Notes: generated by a model from the sequence alone, not told the origin. A stretch of DNA of 64,000 bases from Lentisphaera marina (GCF_028745505.1 NZ_JAQZZL010000001.1:620001-684000), one strand, 5' to 3'. Positions 52,546-61,720 are shown, counted from the stretch's first letter. Translations and numbers: made by a program.

Positions 52546-53850
52546 TCAAACCAAAAGTTCTGGGATTGTACCTGTACTATGGCTGAAGCTGTCGATATTT
52601 AAGCCAGCTTCTTGCATGATGGTCAACCAGTAATTAGCGAGAGGTGTATCCTCTTCAGGGAGAATGATGTGTTCACCACGGCGCATCTTTTTCATGCCTC
52701 CACCCGCGAGAATGGCTGGGAGGTTTTTTAATTCGTGGCCAGAACGAATATTTGTTCCGTAGCTAACGATACAATTATCAAATAAGCGACTGCCATCGCT
52801 ATCTTTGGCTTGTTTTAGACGATCTAAAAAATGACTTAAGAGTGCCGAGCACTTCTTGTCGCGTTCACGCGAGGCGACAATACGTGGCTTTGAAAAACCA
52901 TAATGACTCAGTGAATGGGCTTTGATTTTTATACCCATGCCAGAAATCAAATCGCATACAGGCAGACGGTAGCTCATGACGCGAGTCGCATCCGTTTGTA
53001 GTGCAATGATCATCATATCATACATCAAACGGATGGCTTCTTCACCAGAGAGATCTTCATTTGGAGGAGCGTAAGGAGCTTTGGGCTTAGCTATGTCGGC
53101 CCATTTTGCCTGACGCTCCAGGCCTTTTTCAACATGACGGAGGCCAGTGAAATATTCATCCAGTTTCTCTTGGTCATTTTTACTGAGGATATTTTGCATA
53201 CCACTCGCATCAAGACGCACGAGATCGAGGACACTTTGTTTTTTCTTTAAGCGATTGCTTATAGCTTCACGGGAATCATTTGGGCTGGCAAATAGAGTGT
53301 AGTACAAGTCGAGTGGACGATTGATTCCTGGGATTGGATTACCCTCATCATCCCATGATAGAGAAAGTCCGCCCCCGTGTCCAGAATTAGATCCACCATC
53401 GATTTCTTTTGCAGATAAAGTTAGGGAAGAAAAACGTGTATCAGTACCGAGATGTCGCGCTAGTAATTGGTCACAAGAAATCGAGTTGTGAAAGCGTTTG
53501 CCAGGTGTACCTGCCACATTGGCTCCCGTCAGGTAAGATAGGCTCCCACCATGAGGGTTTGTGGCCCCAAGATTGGTCAAGTTTGTCACCATGGTGAGGT
53601 CATTTTGGTGCGCTTTTAAAGGAGCAAGGCCCTCGGTCATTCCAATTTTAGCAAAGCGACCGGCTTCTTTCGGATAGAAGCTATCTTTTGTAAAACCAAA
53701 ACCTCCCCCGAGAAAGATGACTCTTTTCGGAGGACTTTCCCTTGGAACGGCGCTCGCAAAGCTCTCTAAGAAAGGCAGCGCCATGAGGCCACCTCCTACT
53801 GAGCGCAGAAAGGAGCGCCGACTTAGTGAATCTGTAAAAAACGGGCTCAT
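52546..53850 (-). CDS. DUF1552 family protein, Tat-exported
   Basis: 434 residues with a twin-arginine signal (SRRSFLRSVGGGLMALPFL). The body matches DUF1552 (FLGGGFGFTKDSFYP; GAGGSLSYLTGA-like NPHGGSLSYLTGA; SYRLPVCDLISGMG; GRAHELKNLPAILAGG-like block near residue 375). The family is exported in PVC bacteria and its activity is unknown; it is nearly always next to a DUF1592-type cytochrome gene, as here. It begins eight bases after the glycerophosphodiesterase stop. No strong ribosome site is visible, so translational coupling is likely. Confidence 0.87.
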   Translation of the reverse strand: MSPFFTDSLSRRSFLRSVGGGLMALPFLESFASAVPRESPPKRVIFLGGGFGFTKDSFYPKEAGRFAKIGMTEGLAPLKAHQNDLTMVTNLTNLGATNPHGGSLSYLTGANVAGTPGKRFHNSISCDQLLARHLGTDTRFSSLTLSAKEIDGGSNSGHGGGLSLSWDDEGNPIPGINRPLDLYYTLFASPNDSREAISNRLKKKQSVLDLVRLDASGMQNILSKNDQEKLDEYFTGLRHVEKGLERQAKWADIAKPKAPYAPPNEDLSGEEAIRLMYDMMIIALQTDATRVMSYRLPVCDLISGMGIKIKAHSLSHYGFSKPRIVASRERDKKCSALLSHFLDRLKQAKDSDGSRLFDNCIVSYGTNIRSGHELKNLPAILAGGGMKKMRRGEHIILPEEDTPLANYWLTIMQEAGLNIDSFSHSTGTIPELLV

Positions 53851-53858
53851 CTTATGAT

Positions 53859-54662
53859 TTACTTAGCTTGCATTAACTTGAGATTAATTTTATCGGGTAG
53901 GTCAGTGGTGATGGAGTCGATTTTCCAATTGATAAATTTCTTAGCGTGGCGGGCATCATTAATGGTCCAGACATGGCAATCTGTCCCCTGTTTTTTAAGG
54001 CTCTGAATTATCTCTTGATTCAATTGATTATATGAGGAACTGAAGCCGTCGATTTGGCAGCTTTTGATCGTTTTTAAAATGGAATCTAAAGAGGGTTTCA
54101 TTTTACCTCTTTTATCTTTCTTGAGACTACAAAGCCAAGAAGTGTATAAATGTGGGGCCTTCTTTTTAACGTCGAGAAGAATTTTTTCTTTAAACCCAAT
54201 GACAGCAATTTGTTCAGGCTGCAGAGAACTCAGTTTGATTGCTTTTAGGAGGGGATCAACCGTTTCGGGGCCTGATTTGATCTCGATAAAAATCTTTTTC
54301 CCCTTGGGAATAGTGGCAAAGACTTCTTCTATGGTGGGAATTCGAGTTCCCTTGAATTGCTCACCTTTAAATAATCCCACATCAATTTTTTTGAGTTCAC
54401 TTAGAGTGGATTTTACGATGGTTAAATTCTTATTACCAGTTTTTTTGGTATTGGCATCGTGAATACAGACAAGATGACCATCCTTACTGAGCCGAAAGTC
54501 GGCTTCAATGGCATCGGCCCCCTGTTTCCACGCCAACTCAAAAGCAGGCAGGGTATTCTCTGGGGCCTGTTTCGAGGCACCACGATGTGCCACAATGAGT
54601 GGCTCCGCGAGCAGGGTGAATTGCAGTAAAAGTGTAATGGTGCAAAATAAGTTTTTAATCAT
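53859..54662 (-). CDS. Secreted glycerophosphodiester phosphodiesterase family protein
   Basis: 267 residues. A signal peptide (ends LAE) is followed by the GDPD signature: VAHRGASKQAPENTLPAFE with His26-Arg27, Glu53 and Asp55 in AIEADFRLSKDG, and His68 in CIHDAN, the metal and catalytic residues. Usual substrates are glycerophosphodiesters, giving glycerol 3-phosphate. It is the first gene of a unit with DUF1552 and DUF1592-type genes, an unusual partner for those families. The function in that context is unclear. A weak TGTTAAG box lies upstream but is not counted in the motif set. Confidence 0.88.
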   Translation of the reverse strand: MIKNLFCTITLLLQFTLLAEPLIVAHRGASKQAPENTLPAFELAWKQGADAIEADFRLSKDGHLVCIHDANTKKTGNKNLTIVKSTLSELKKIDVGLFKGEQFKGTRIPTIEEVFATIPKGKKIFIEIKSGPETVDPLLKAIKLSSLQPEQIAVIGFKEKILLDVKKKAPHLYTSWLCSLKKDKRGKMKPSLDSILKTIKSCQIDGFSSSYNQLNQEIIQSLKKQGTDCHVWTINDARHAKKFINWKIDSITTDLPDKINLKLMQAK

Positions 54663-54966
54663 GAGGTAATTGTCTTTCTCTTAGTCAGTTAACATTAATA
54701 CGACAGAGAGATTTCACTTCTTAACAAATTTTGATTTTTTATGTTCAATCTCCTCAACTAGTAAACAAGTTTTAAAAAGCATTGCTACATGTTTCTTGGG
54801 ATATTATTTTTCATCATGTGTGGATAGTCTTGTTCTTATATTTTCAATATTAAAATCCTAAGTTCACAGTTCAAAAAAGTAATAAAATACCAGAGTGAAA
54901 CCAAAGGTTGCATAATGAAACTTTTGGGCTTATGTTTTAGGTAAATTAAGATATAAGGAGAATATC
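54663..54966. other. Intergenic region with candidate toxin-antitoxin promoter
   Basis: AT-rich, 304 bases, no gene seen. TTGCAT (54908-54913), a 17-base spacer and TATGTT (54931-54936) form a plausible housekeeping promoter 30 bases before the antitoxin ATG. Nothing else is supported. Confidence 0.4.
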
Positions 54967-55182
54967 ATGGCAAACGCACATGCAATCAAGGTTTCAGACA
55001 AGATGTATATGGATGCTAAGAACTTTGCAAAAGCTGAACATAGATCTACATCAAAACAGTTGCAGTACTGGGCCACCATAGGTAAAATCTGCTTAGAAAA
55101 TCCTGACCTTCCAGCTTCTTTTATCAAAGACCTACTTGTATCACAGCATGAAGAATCAGTAGAATTTGATCTAACTAGATGA
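54967..55182 (+). CDS. ParD-like type II antitoxin
   Basis: 71 residues. Short basic-acidic protein (MANAHAIKVSDKMYMDAKNF; STSKQLQYWATIGKI) of the ParD-like type, with an N-terminal ribbon-helix-helix-like segment expected to bind its own promoter and an acidic C-terminus (HEESVEFDLTR) for toxin binding. AAGGAG lies seven bases before the ATG. Its stop overlaps the toxin start (ATGA), typical for a toxin-antitoxin pair. Family call is by pattern and gene arrangement. Confidence 0.78.
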   Translation: MANAHAIKVSDKMYMDAKNFAKAEHRSTSKQLQYWATIGKICLENPDLPASFIKDLLVSQHEESVEFDLTR

Positions 55183-55451
55183 CGTACAAGCCTCTATTCA
55201 AACCAAGCTTCATTAAGAAATATAAAAAGCTAACAAAGCAAGAACAGCTTGCTGTTACTGAAGCGGTTGATTTGCTGTGTGTTACACCTACTTTAGGTCA
55301 ACAGAAGAAAGGTGATTTGGCTCATTTATGGGTTTATAAATTTAAGTTTAATAAGCGTCAATATTTATTGGCCTATGAATACGATCCCGTGGCTATGACC
55401 ATTCATGCCGTGGGCTTCCATGAGAATTTCTATCGAGATCTCAAAAAATAA
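55179..55451 (+). CDS. RelE/ParE-family type II toxin
   Basis: 90 residues, the usual size. FIKKYKKLTKQEQLAVTEAV is the N-terminal helix pair of RelE/ParE proteins, and LWVYKFKFNKRQYLLAYEY then HAVGFHENFYRDLKK are the beta strands and C-terminal helix. RelE proteins cleave mRNA on the ribosome, ParE proteins inhibit gyrase; the C-terminal residues do not settle which. Overlaps the antitoxin by four bases. The pair lies between an operon end and a repeat cluster, a typical place for mobile small modules. Confidence 0.82.
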   Translation: MTYKPLFKPSFIKKYKKLTKQEQLAVTEAVDLLCVTPTLGQQKKGDLAHLWVYKFKFNKRQYLLAYEYDPVAMTIHAVGFHENFYRDLKK

Positions 55452-55489
55452 TACGATTGACCAGTTAACAGTGAAAACTTACATCGCAG

Positions 55490-55690
55490 AGCGATATCAC
55501 TTTAAATAGTCCCACATGTAATGTGGGCTTAGGAGGATTAAAAAAATGTGTGCCTTTAGGTACACTACTTCCATAGCCTTCTAAGTTCCATACCTAAAGG
55601 CATGTGTATGGTTCTCGCTTCGTTTGCCTTAGGGCTTTGCCCTAAGCTATTTAAAGTTTAATGGTTTCACCATAATTTATATATCCTAAA
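55490..55690. repeat. Multi-hairpin dispersed repeat element (copy C)
   Basis: Hairpins CCCACA/TGTGGG, GTGTGCC/GGTACAC, TTAGGGC/GCCCTAA and ATGGT/ACCAT in series. The first two match the last two of the element near 14900, and the last matches the first hairpin of the elements at 14733 and 61440. It fills most of the 474-base gap between the toxin gene and the sulfatase; the remainder (55690-55925) shows no feature. Confidence 0.65.
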
Positions 55691-55925
55691 ATAGGTGTAC
55701 CCAATAATTTGTCTTGGCAGGAATAATGTTTTGTGATTCACTCTGGCAGAGAAAATGATTATAGCGTTCCTACGCATCCGCAGTCACAAATTAAAAATAC
55801 TCTCTTCATGTTGTCAAAAAAACCTTTTTGACTTGCGTACATAAAGGGGAAGGCCACTTGAACTTATGACTGAGTTTCAGATGGGCTTAAAATTTTTATA
55901 AACACCAAAAGGGACAGCCTAAATA

Positions 55926-57446
55926 ATGAAATTTTTAATAAGTTTACTTCTCCTTTCCATTTACTTTGGCCACGCTTCAGAAAGACCAAATTTCCTGTTT
56001 ATTTTAGTGGATGATCAGTCACCTTTTGACCTGAAGATTTACGATGAAAAATCTCCACTTGAAACGCCAACAATAGATCGCCTGGCGGCTGAGGGGATTG
56101 TTTTTGATGCAGCTCATCATATGGGATCCAATCAGGGAGCAGTATGTAACCCTTCACGGCATATGATCATGTCGGGGCGCAATGTGTGGAACCTGCCCCA
56201 CGGAGCTATACTCAAGTTACCGGCATCTATTAATCGTGAAAAGCGGCAGCGCATGTGCCCGCCTAATTTAGCTGACTTTACCTTGCCCGCAGTTTTTAAT
56301 CGAGCAGGTTATATAACGATGCGAACTTGTAAACAAGGTAATAGTTACCCAGCGGCCAACGCAAAATTTACTATTCGTCATGATGCCACAAAACGGGGAG
56401 GTACCGCTGAATCCGGGAGTGCCTGGCATTGTGAACAGGTGCTGAATTTTTTAAATCAGCGTGAAACAAAAACAGCCAAAAAGCCCTTCTTGATTTATTA
56501 TGGTTTTTCGCATCCTCATGATGATCGTGAAGGTACCCCTGAATTATTAAAAAAGTATGGTGCCTATAATCATCGTGACAAGAATACGCCACCGGTGCTT
56601 AATCCGGAATGGCCAACGCCAAAATTGCCTTTTAACTACTTAGCTGAACATCCCTTTCATCATGGTCACCCGGGATTGCGAGATGAGGTGTCGGCACCTG
56701 GTATTTGGAGACGCCGTGATGAGGCAACGATTCGCAATGAATTGGGACGTGAGTTTGCCTGTAGTGAAAATATCGACATACAAATTGATCGTGTTCTCAA
56801 GAAGTTAGAACTCATGGGAGAATTGGATAATACCTACATTGTTTACACATCTGATCATGGTATCGCCATAGGGCGCCATGGCTTGCAAGGAAAGCAGAAC
56901 CTTTATGAGCATACTTTTCGAGTGCCTTTCATCGTTAAAGGACCAGGAATTTCTGCGGGGAAACGCGTAAAAGGAAATATTTATCTTACGGATATTCTGA
57001 GTACTTTTTGTGATTTAGCCAATATCCCAATTCCAAAAACAAATCAGGGGAAATCATTTAAAAAAGTATTAGAGGGAAGTGAAGATACGGTTAGAGATGC
57101 ATTATTTGGCGTTTACGCAGGGGGCACAAAACCGGGAATGCGTTGCGTCAAAAAGGGTGATTGGAAGCTCATCAAGTACGATGTTTTAGATGGAAAAGTG
57201 CGGAAAACACAACTCTTTAATTTGGCTGATAATCCAGATGAATTACTCAGCTATCACCACGAGCCAGGAATCATCCAACTCACTGGAAATATGCCCAAAA
57301 ACACACAAGTGAACCTAGCCGGTAATCCACAATACGCTGAAAAGCTCAAAGAAATGGAAGCTCTTTTACTGGAGCAGATGCGTAAACACGACGATCCCTA
57401 TCGCTTATGGAATCAGCCTGACGAAGGCTTGGTAAGAAAGAAATAG
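55926..57446 (+). CDS. Secreted Cys-type sulfatase
   Basis: 506 residues. Signal peptide ending GHAS, then PNFLFILVDDQSPFDLKIYD with metal-binding Asp residues, and CNPSR (Cys74) followed by HMIMSGRN, the formylglycine motif. The later YTSDHGIAIGRHGLQGKQN block provides further active-site residues. It resembles the choline-sulfatase/heparan-sulfatase-like S1 subgroups more than the sulfatase at 44615; the substrate is not decidable. No strong ribosome site (weak AAAAGGGAC about 14 bases upstream). A relic of an esterase gene follows on the opposite strand. Confidence 0.92.
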   Translation: MKFLISLLLLSIYFGHASERPNFLFILVDDQSPFDLKIYDEKSPLETPTIDRLAAEGIVFDAAHHMGSNQGAVCNPSRHMIMSGRNVWNLPHGAILKLPASINREKRQRMCPPNLADFTLPAVFNRAGYITMRTCKQGNSYPAANAKFTIRHDATKRGGTAESGSAWHCEQVLNFLNQRETKTAKKPFLIYYGFSHPHDDREGTPELLKKYGAYNHRDKNTPPVLNPEWPTPKLPFNYLAEHPFHHGHPGLRDEVSAPGIWRRRDEATIRNELGREFACSENIDIQIDRVLKKLELMGELDNTYIVYTSDHGIAIGRHGLQGKQNLYEHTFRVPFIVKGPGISAGKRVKGNIYLTDILSTFCDLANIPIPKTNQGKSFKKVLEGSEDTVRDALFGVYAGGTKPGMRCVKKGDWKLIKYDVLDGKVRKTQLFNLADNPDELLSYHHEPGIIQLTGNMPKNTQVNLAGNPQYAEKLKEMEALLLEQMRKHDDPYRLWNQPDEGLVRKK

Positions 57447-57489
57447 GTCGGTCTGATTGTAGATCATACAAGAAGAGCCGAAGCTATTT

Positions 57490-57558
57490 TTACTTAAGTA
57501 ACTCTTCTATGCCCTTGCACATGCCGTGCCGACCTTCATATGATTTTGTGACTGTGAA
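57490..57558 (-). pseudogene. Relic of the 3' end of an SGNH esterase gene
   Basis: On the minus strand the last codons read KSYEGRHGMCKGIEELLK and stop, matching KTYMNVGLAMGKAMEELLK of the esterase at 60181. The DNA is similar over about 65 bases (roughly 70 percent by eye), including the AGAAGAGTTACTTAAGTAA-like end. Upstream the similarity is lost, so only the tail survives. This points to an old duplication or rearrangement around the FGE-like gene. Confidence 0.5.
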
Positions 57559-57720
57559 AAAATATTGATTTATAGTGGCAACTTTGAATTTAAATCTGAG
57601 CTTAAGGTAATATTTGACGTATTGATTATATAATCTACTGAAATAGGACAAAATAATTGGTTTAGATGGGCGTTTTATTTTGTAAGTCAATAAGTAATGA
57701 TTTCTAAATTCAGGTCAGAT

Positions 57721-60192
57721 ATGATAGATAAGTTTTATAAATACCCCGCTTTTGTCGCTATGATTAGCTTTATGTATCTTGGTGCCCTTACACTTAGAGC
57801 GGAGGAGATAAATCTCAGCTCTCAAGGACAGGTATTGGAGCAGCAATATCATCAGGAACTTATAAGCTTACAAAGTGAGCTCCTAAAAAAAGTTATGAAA
57901 GTGAAATCTGCTTCCCAGCGAGCAAGTATCATAAAGAGCAGTGAGCTAGATGCTAAGCTGGCAAAATTTGTCGTTCTACATGAAGCAAGTCCCAAAACTT
58001 TAGCGAGCTTTGCGCAGCAGAGTGCGGAGCACGCAAAGTTGATCAGTGGCTTACTTCAGGACAACGAACTGATGGTTCAAATGCTCATTGCGGATGGCGC
58101 AAAACAGCCACATATAGGCAGAAGTTTAGGTGTGTCGCAATATGGGCCAGCAATCAAAATTTACAGGGGCATTCAAAAGGCCAACGGACTAGCTAATGAA
58201 GGTTTGTTTCAGCGTTTGGCACTCGCTATTAGTTTGGAGCACGCTGTCCCCATTGTGCAGGTCAACCCTGAATCAGCGGTCAATGCACCTGAGTTTGTGG
58301 ATCCGCTGAAACGTTATCAGCATTATGAGAAGGCTTATTTGGATGGTGAGTTAGATACAAATTTTAGAAATCTAAGTGTTTGGGAATTGCGCATGGTCGT
58401 CAATGGTGACGAACCGAATGATGTCCTGACCTGGGGGCGCAAGACATTGCGCAATTATCGTCCCGATCACGTGACAAAAAGTGCTGAAGGCTGGCGCTAT
58501 GTTGGCATTGTGACCAGTGACGTTAATTATGGTTCAGGGGATGTGAAGTATGATTTACCTGACTTGCAAAAGTATCAAAATATCTTAATGAATGGCGGAG
58601 TCTGTGGACGTCGGGCATTTTTTGGACGCTTCATTCTTAGGGCTTTTGGCGTTCCAACGATTGCCCGGCCAAGTCGTGGTCATGGTGCGTTAGCACGATA
58701 TACAAGCGAAGGCTGGACAGTTTGTCTCGGTGGTGGCTGGGGAGCTGGTTGGACTAAGACTCTTTATGTTAAAGACAAAGATTTCCTCGCCAGCTCTCAG
58801 GCAAGAAAAGATCAAGAAGCCTTTCTTCAAGTTAAACGCGCACAGTGGATCGGAAGTGTCTTAGGTGAAAAAACCATTTATGGAGAACACGATAAAAATG
58901 AGCCGGGCGTATGGAATGACTTAGCCCTCAAAAAGCAAAGTGAAATCATTCAGGACTTAAAGTCAAAACCCTTGAAAGCTTTGGGAGCTAATTTGGGCGA
59001 GGCGGATGGCAAGTCATATGAAAAAGGCAGTAGCCCCCAATTAGCACAACTTGATCGAAAGATAAAGTACAATAGCGATGGCAGTATTTTGATTGCCGCA
59101 GCGGCTTATAATCAGGATGGGGCTAAAGGCGTGACAAGTATGAAGAGCTTTGATGGTGGTTCACAGATCTTTTTACCGCGATTTGATTTACAGGGAAAAA
59201 CTCTGTTGCGAGGTGGGTCATGGAAAGGAGATGCCAAGGCCTGTTCTTCGGGTTGGCGTTTGCCGAGCAGTGGCTATGGTCAGTATGAAAACTGGGGTTT
59301 CAGGGCTGCTATGACTCATAGTGGAGGGTTAGCGCCAAAAGAGTTAAGTATCAAAATTAATGATGAAGTCAGTATCGACTTTGTGTACATAAAACCTGGC
59401 TCTTTTACTATGGGTGGTGAAAGTAAAACTGATAGCAAGTGGACTTGTGTTGAGCTACCTAAGCATCAGGTAAACATCACGAAAGGATTTTATCTTGGGA
59501 AATACGAAATTACCCAGTCTCAGTTTGAGGCTGTTATGGCGTATAACCCGAGCCGATCCACAAAAGGCCTTAATTATCCCGTGGATAATGTTTCCTGGAA
59601 AGAAGCACTAAAATTTTGCGAAAATATTTCTTTAAAAAGTAAAAAGAAAATACGCCTGCCAAGTGAAGCGGAATGGGAGTACGCTGCTCGAGTTGGTAGT
59701 TCAGGTAAATGGTTCTTTGGCAAAGATGCAACGCAATTAGATCAATACGCCTGGAATAAAAATAATGCTGGGAAAAAATCTCATGAAGTGGGACAGAAAA
59801 AACCGAACCCTTGGGGATTATACGATGTCTATGGCAATGTTTTGGAAAGAGTGGCAGATATCTATGATAAAAACTATTATGCAGAGAGTCCACAGAATGA
59901 TCCCAAAGGGCCTCAGCAGGAATTGAAAACTCAGTTTGAATATGAAATAGAAGTCACAAAATCCGGCGTGTATTCATTGACGAGTATGATTGTGACCAAC
60001 AAGCATAGCCAAATACTTTCTCTTGAGCTTAATCAGCAAAGGCATGACATATTTTTACCTTTCACTCTCGGAGAATGGCAGGAGACTTCACCTATTAAAG
60101 TGAAATTAAATCACGGTAAAAATACACTGAGATTTTACCGCAATTCACCTCCTCAAAAGGGCGTGGCCATTAAATCTTTTTTACTTCAATAA
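57721..60192 (+). CDS. Secreted transglutaminase-like protein with rearranged formylglycine-generating-enzyme-like domain
   Basis: 823 residues from the ATG at 57721 (AGG seven bases before; a frame start at 57697 adds eight residues and has no such site). A signal peptide is followed by a helical region and a transglutaminase-like domain: Cys295 in GGVCGRRAFFGRF and His321 in RGHGALARY. Residues 497-530 (RGGSWKGDAKACSSGWR ... GFRAAM) look like the C-terminal lobe of an FGE/SUMF1 domain. Residues 553-731 (FVYIKPGSFTMGG; LGKYEITQSQFEAVM; RLPSEAEWEYAARVG; WGLYDVYGNVLERVAD) are the N-terminal lobe. The usual order is reversed. A beta-sandwich ends the protein. True FGE activity is doubtful. Confidence 0.75.
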   Translation: MIDKFYKYPAFVAMISFMYLGALTLRAEEINLSSQGQVLEQQYHQELISLQSELLKKVMKVKSASQRASIIKSSELDAKLAKFVVLHEASPKTLASFAQQSAEHAKLISGLLQDNELMVQMLIADGAKQPHIGRSLGVSQYGPAIKIYRGIQKANGLANEGLFQRLALAISLEHAVPIVQVNPESAVNAPEFVDPLKRYQHYEKAYLDGELDTNFRNLSVWELRMVVNGDEPNDVLTWGRKTLRNYRPDHVTKSAEGWRYVGIVTSDVNYGSGDVKYDLPDLQKYQNILMNGGVCGRRAFFGRFILRAFGVPTIARPSRGHGALARYTSEGWTVCLGGGWGAGWTKTLYVKDKDFLASSQARKDQEAFLQVKRAQWIGSVLGEKTIYGEHDKNEPGVWNDLALKKQSEIIQDLKSKPLKALGANLGEADGKSYEKGSSPQLAQLDRKIKYNSDGSILIAAAAYNQDGAKGVTSMKSFDGGSQIFLPRFDLQGKTLLRGGSWKGDAKACSSGWRLPSSGYGQYENWGFRAAMTHSGGLAPKELSIKINDEVSIDFVYIKPGSFTMGGESKTDSKWTCVELPKHQVNITKGFYLGKYEITQSQFEAVMAYNPSRSTKGLNYPVDNVSWKEALKFCENISLKSKKKIRLPSEAEWEYAARVGSSGKWFFGKDATQLDQYAWNKNNAGKKSHEVGQKKPNPWGLYDVYGNVLERVADIYDKNYYAESPQNDPKGPQQELKTQFEYEIEVTKSGVYSLTSMIVTNKHSQILSLELNQQRHDIFLPFTLGEWQETSPIKVKLNHGKNTLRFYRNSPPQKGVAIKSFLLQ

Positions 60193-61248
60193 TTCTTCCA
60201 TGGCTTTGCCCATGGCGAGGCCAACGTTCATGTAAGTTTTTGCATTGCCGCCATAGTGACTATTGGAGGCCCCACCCATGCTAAGCGGATGGCTATAAAC
60301 TGTGGCCGCATCACCCTTGAATTCAGTATTTTTCTCTAAGGCAAACATGGCGTCGATAATAAGCTTTTCATTTCCTTTGGCACTGTCTTTGTTTGTTTGA
60401 CCAAGGGTTGCTACAACCATTTTTGCCTTTGGACTAGCAAAGTCTTTGCGTAAGGATTTAAACAAATTCACGAGGTTCTGTTCATACTTGATGGCGTGAC
60501 CAGTGTTGTAGCGGTCTTTATCTCCCTGCCACCAAAAGAAGCCGGCGACTTCGTAGCTCTTGGCGCCAGGATAATACTTTTCAAGATTATTAAGAACGTT
60601 TTTAGCTCTAGCTACGTCGCCGTCATACTGCAGTCCGGCTTGCCATTTAATGGCTTTGGGTTCAGTACCTTTCACCCAGCGATCGGGGCTTTGACCATAA
60701 CCAGCGTAGACAAAAGTCTTCATTTGCTTGGACTTTTTGTCTTTATCTTCGAACTCGTAAGAAGGACTACCTGGAGGAAGTAAATCCCAACCTAGGCTAC
60801 GGTTACCAATACAGCTTTTGAGTATGAGAACAGGATCGTCATACAAGTTGCCCATGTAATGACCGATACCAATTTCCGGGCCGATTTTACCGTTCTTTAT
60901 CGTCATGAATTCATTTCTTTTGACACCACCTCGACCTTTTGGTCCTCCACTACCCATGGTAAAAACATTGCGAACGTCCTGGCGCGTTACCCAGCTACCT
61001 TTGTCGTCTTGAAGAAATGGATAGAGTCCCTCTTTTTTGACAGCGTAGTCAAGACAACCATCTTTGCCACCGGAGATCTTGCCAAAGCCGAGCATATTAG
61101 ATTGGCCCATGAGAATAAACACTTTAACGGGCTTGGACATGTCGATAGCTTTACCTTTTGGATCAAGCAGATCATTAGCTTGGAGTGATAAGCTCGAGAT
61201 TAATAAGATACTTAATATGGAGTAGAAAATTTTCGATACATTTCCCAT
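60181..61248 (-). CDS. Secreted SGNH carbohydrate esterase (sialate-O-acetylesterase-like)
   Basis: 355 residues. Signal peptide (SILLISSLSLQA), then FILMGQSNMLGFG with the nucleophile Ser50 of the SGNH/CE6-like family, FFWWQGDKDRYN as the central block, and the catalytic His331 in SHYGGNAKTYMN. Such enzymes remove acetyl groups from glycans. AAGAGG lies eight bases before the ATG. The stop overlaps the end of the convergent FGE-like gene by 12 bases. A relic of a second copy's 3' end lies on the other side of that gene. Fits polysaccharide deacetylation alongside the sulfatases. Confidence 0.85.
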   Translation of the reverse strand: MGNVSKIFYSILSILLISSLSLQANDLLDPKGKAIDMSKPVKVFILMGQSNMLGFGKISGGKDGCLDYAVKKEGLYPFLQDDKGSWVTRQDVRNVFTMGSGGPKGRGGVKRNEFMTIKNGKIGPEIGIGHYMGNLYDDPVLILKSCIGNRSLGWDLLPPGSPSYEFEDKDKKSKQMKTFVYAGYGQSPDRWVKGTEPKAIKWQAGLQYDGDVARAKNVLNNLEKYYPGAKSYEVAGFFWWQGDKDRYNTGHAIKYEQNLVNLFKSLRKDFASPKAKMVVATLGQTNKDSAKGNEKLIIDAMFALEKNTEFKGDAATVYSHPLSMGGASNSHYGGNAKTYMNVGLAMGKAMEELLK

Positions 61249-61439
61249 GCGTGGTGCCTCTTAAGATTTTTATATTTATAGTGTATAGCTTTGTATAATA
61301 AAGAATTACGAAGTATGGACTTAAATATTTTATATTACTTAGATCTTTGACGACATTTTGACGAAAAAATTATAGGATATGTGCAAAATCTCCCAAACTT
61401 ATGAACTGAGTATTTCGTATAAGGTCCTTATCATAAAAT

Positions 61440-61560
61440 ATGTCATGGTTTCACCATGAGAATCGTTTTTTATATCATATTCCCTGGGGTTCACACCCCA
61501 GGCTAGAAGGTTTCATGGCGATGCCATGTAAAACGAATCCCAAAGGGATGGCTCAACAAA
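61440..61560. repeat. Multi-hairpin dispersed repeat element (copy D)
   Basis: CATGGT/ACCATG, CCTGGGG/CCCCAGG, CATGGC/GCCATG and the AATCCCAAAGGGATG unit, in the same order as 14733-14860; the first 22 bases are identical in the two copies. It lies in the 472-base gap between the esterase and regulator genes. That gap also has a TTTGACGA direct repeat at about 61347 and 61358, and nothing else I can support. Confidence 0.7.
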
Positions 61561-61720
61561 ATCGTAGAGGAATAGAACGACTCCGATGTGAGAGCTATAC
61601 CAAAATTGATTATAATTAAAGCCACCAAATTAAGCGCTGGCTACAAAAGGCAAAAGTAGCGGTGCCTTGTTACGGGTTCAGGAATTCAACTAATTCTTAA
61701 AAAGAAGCGCTGATTAAAGA

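Noticed and set aside
54930..55127. Minus-strand frame opposite the antitoxin gene
   Set aside because: It lies fully over a better-supported gene pair with a strong ribosome site and ATGA overlap.
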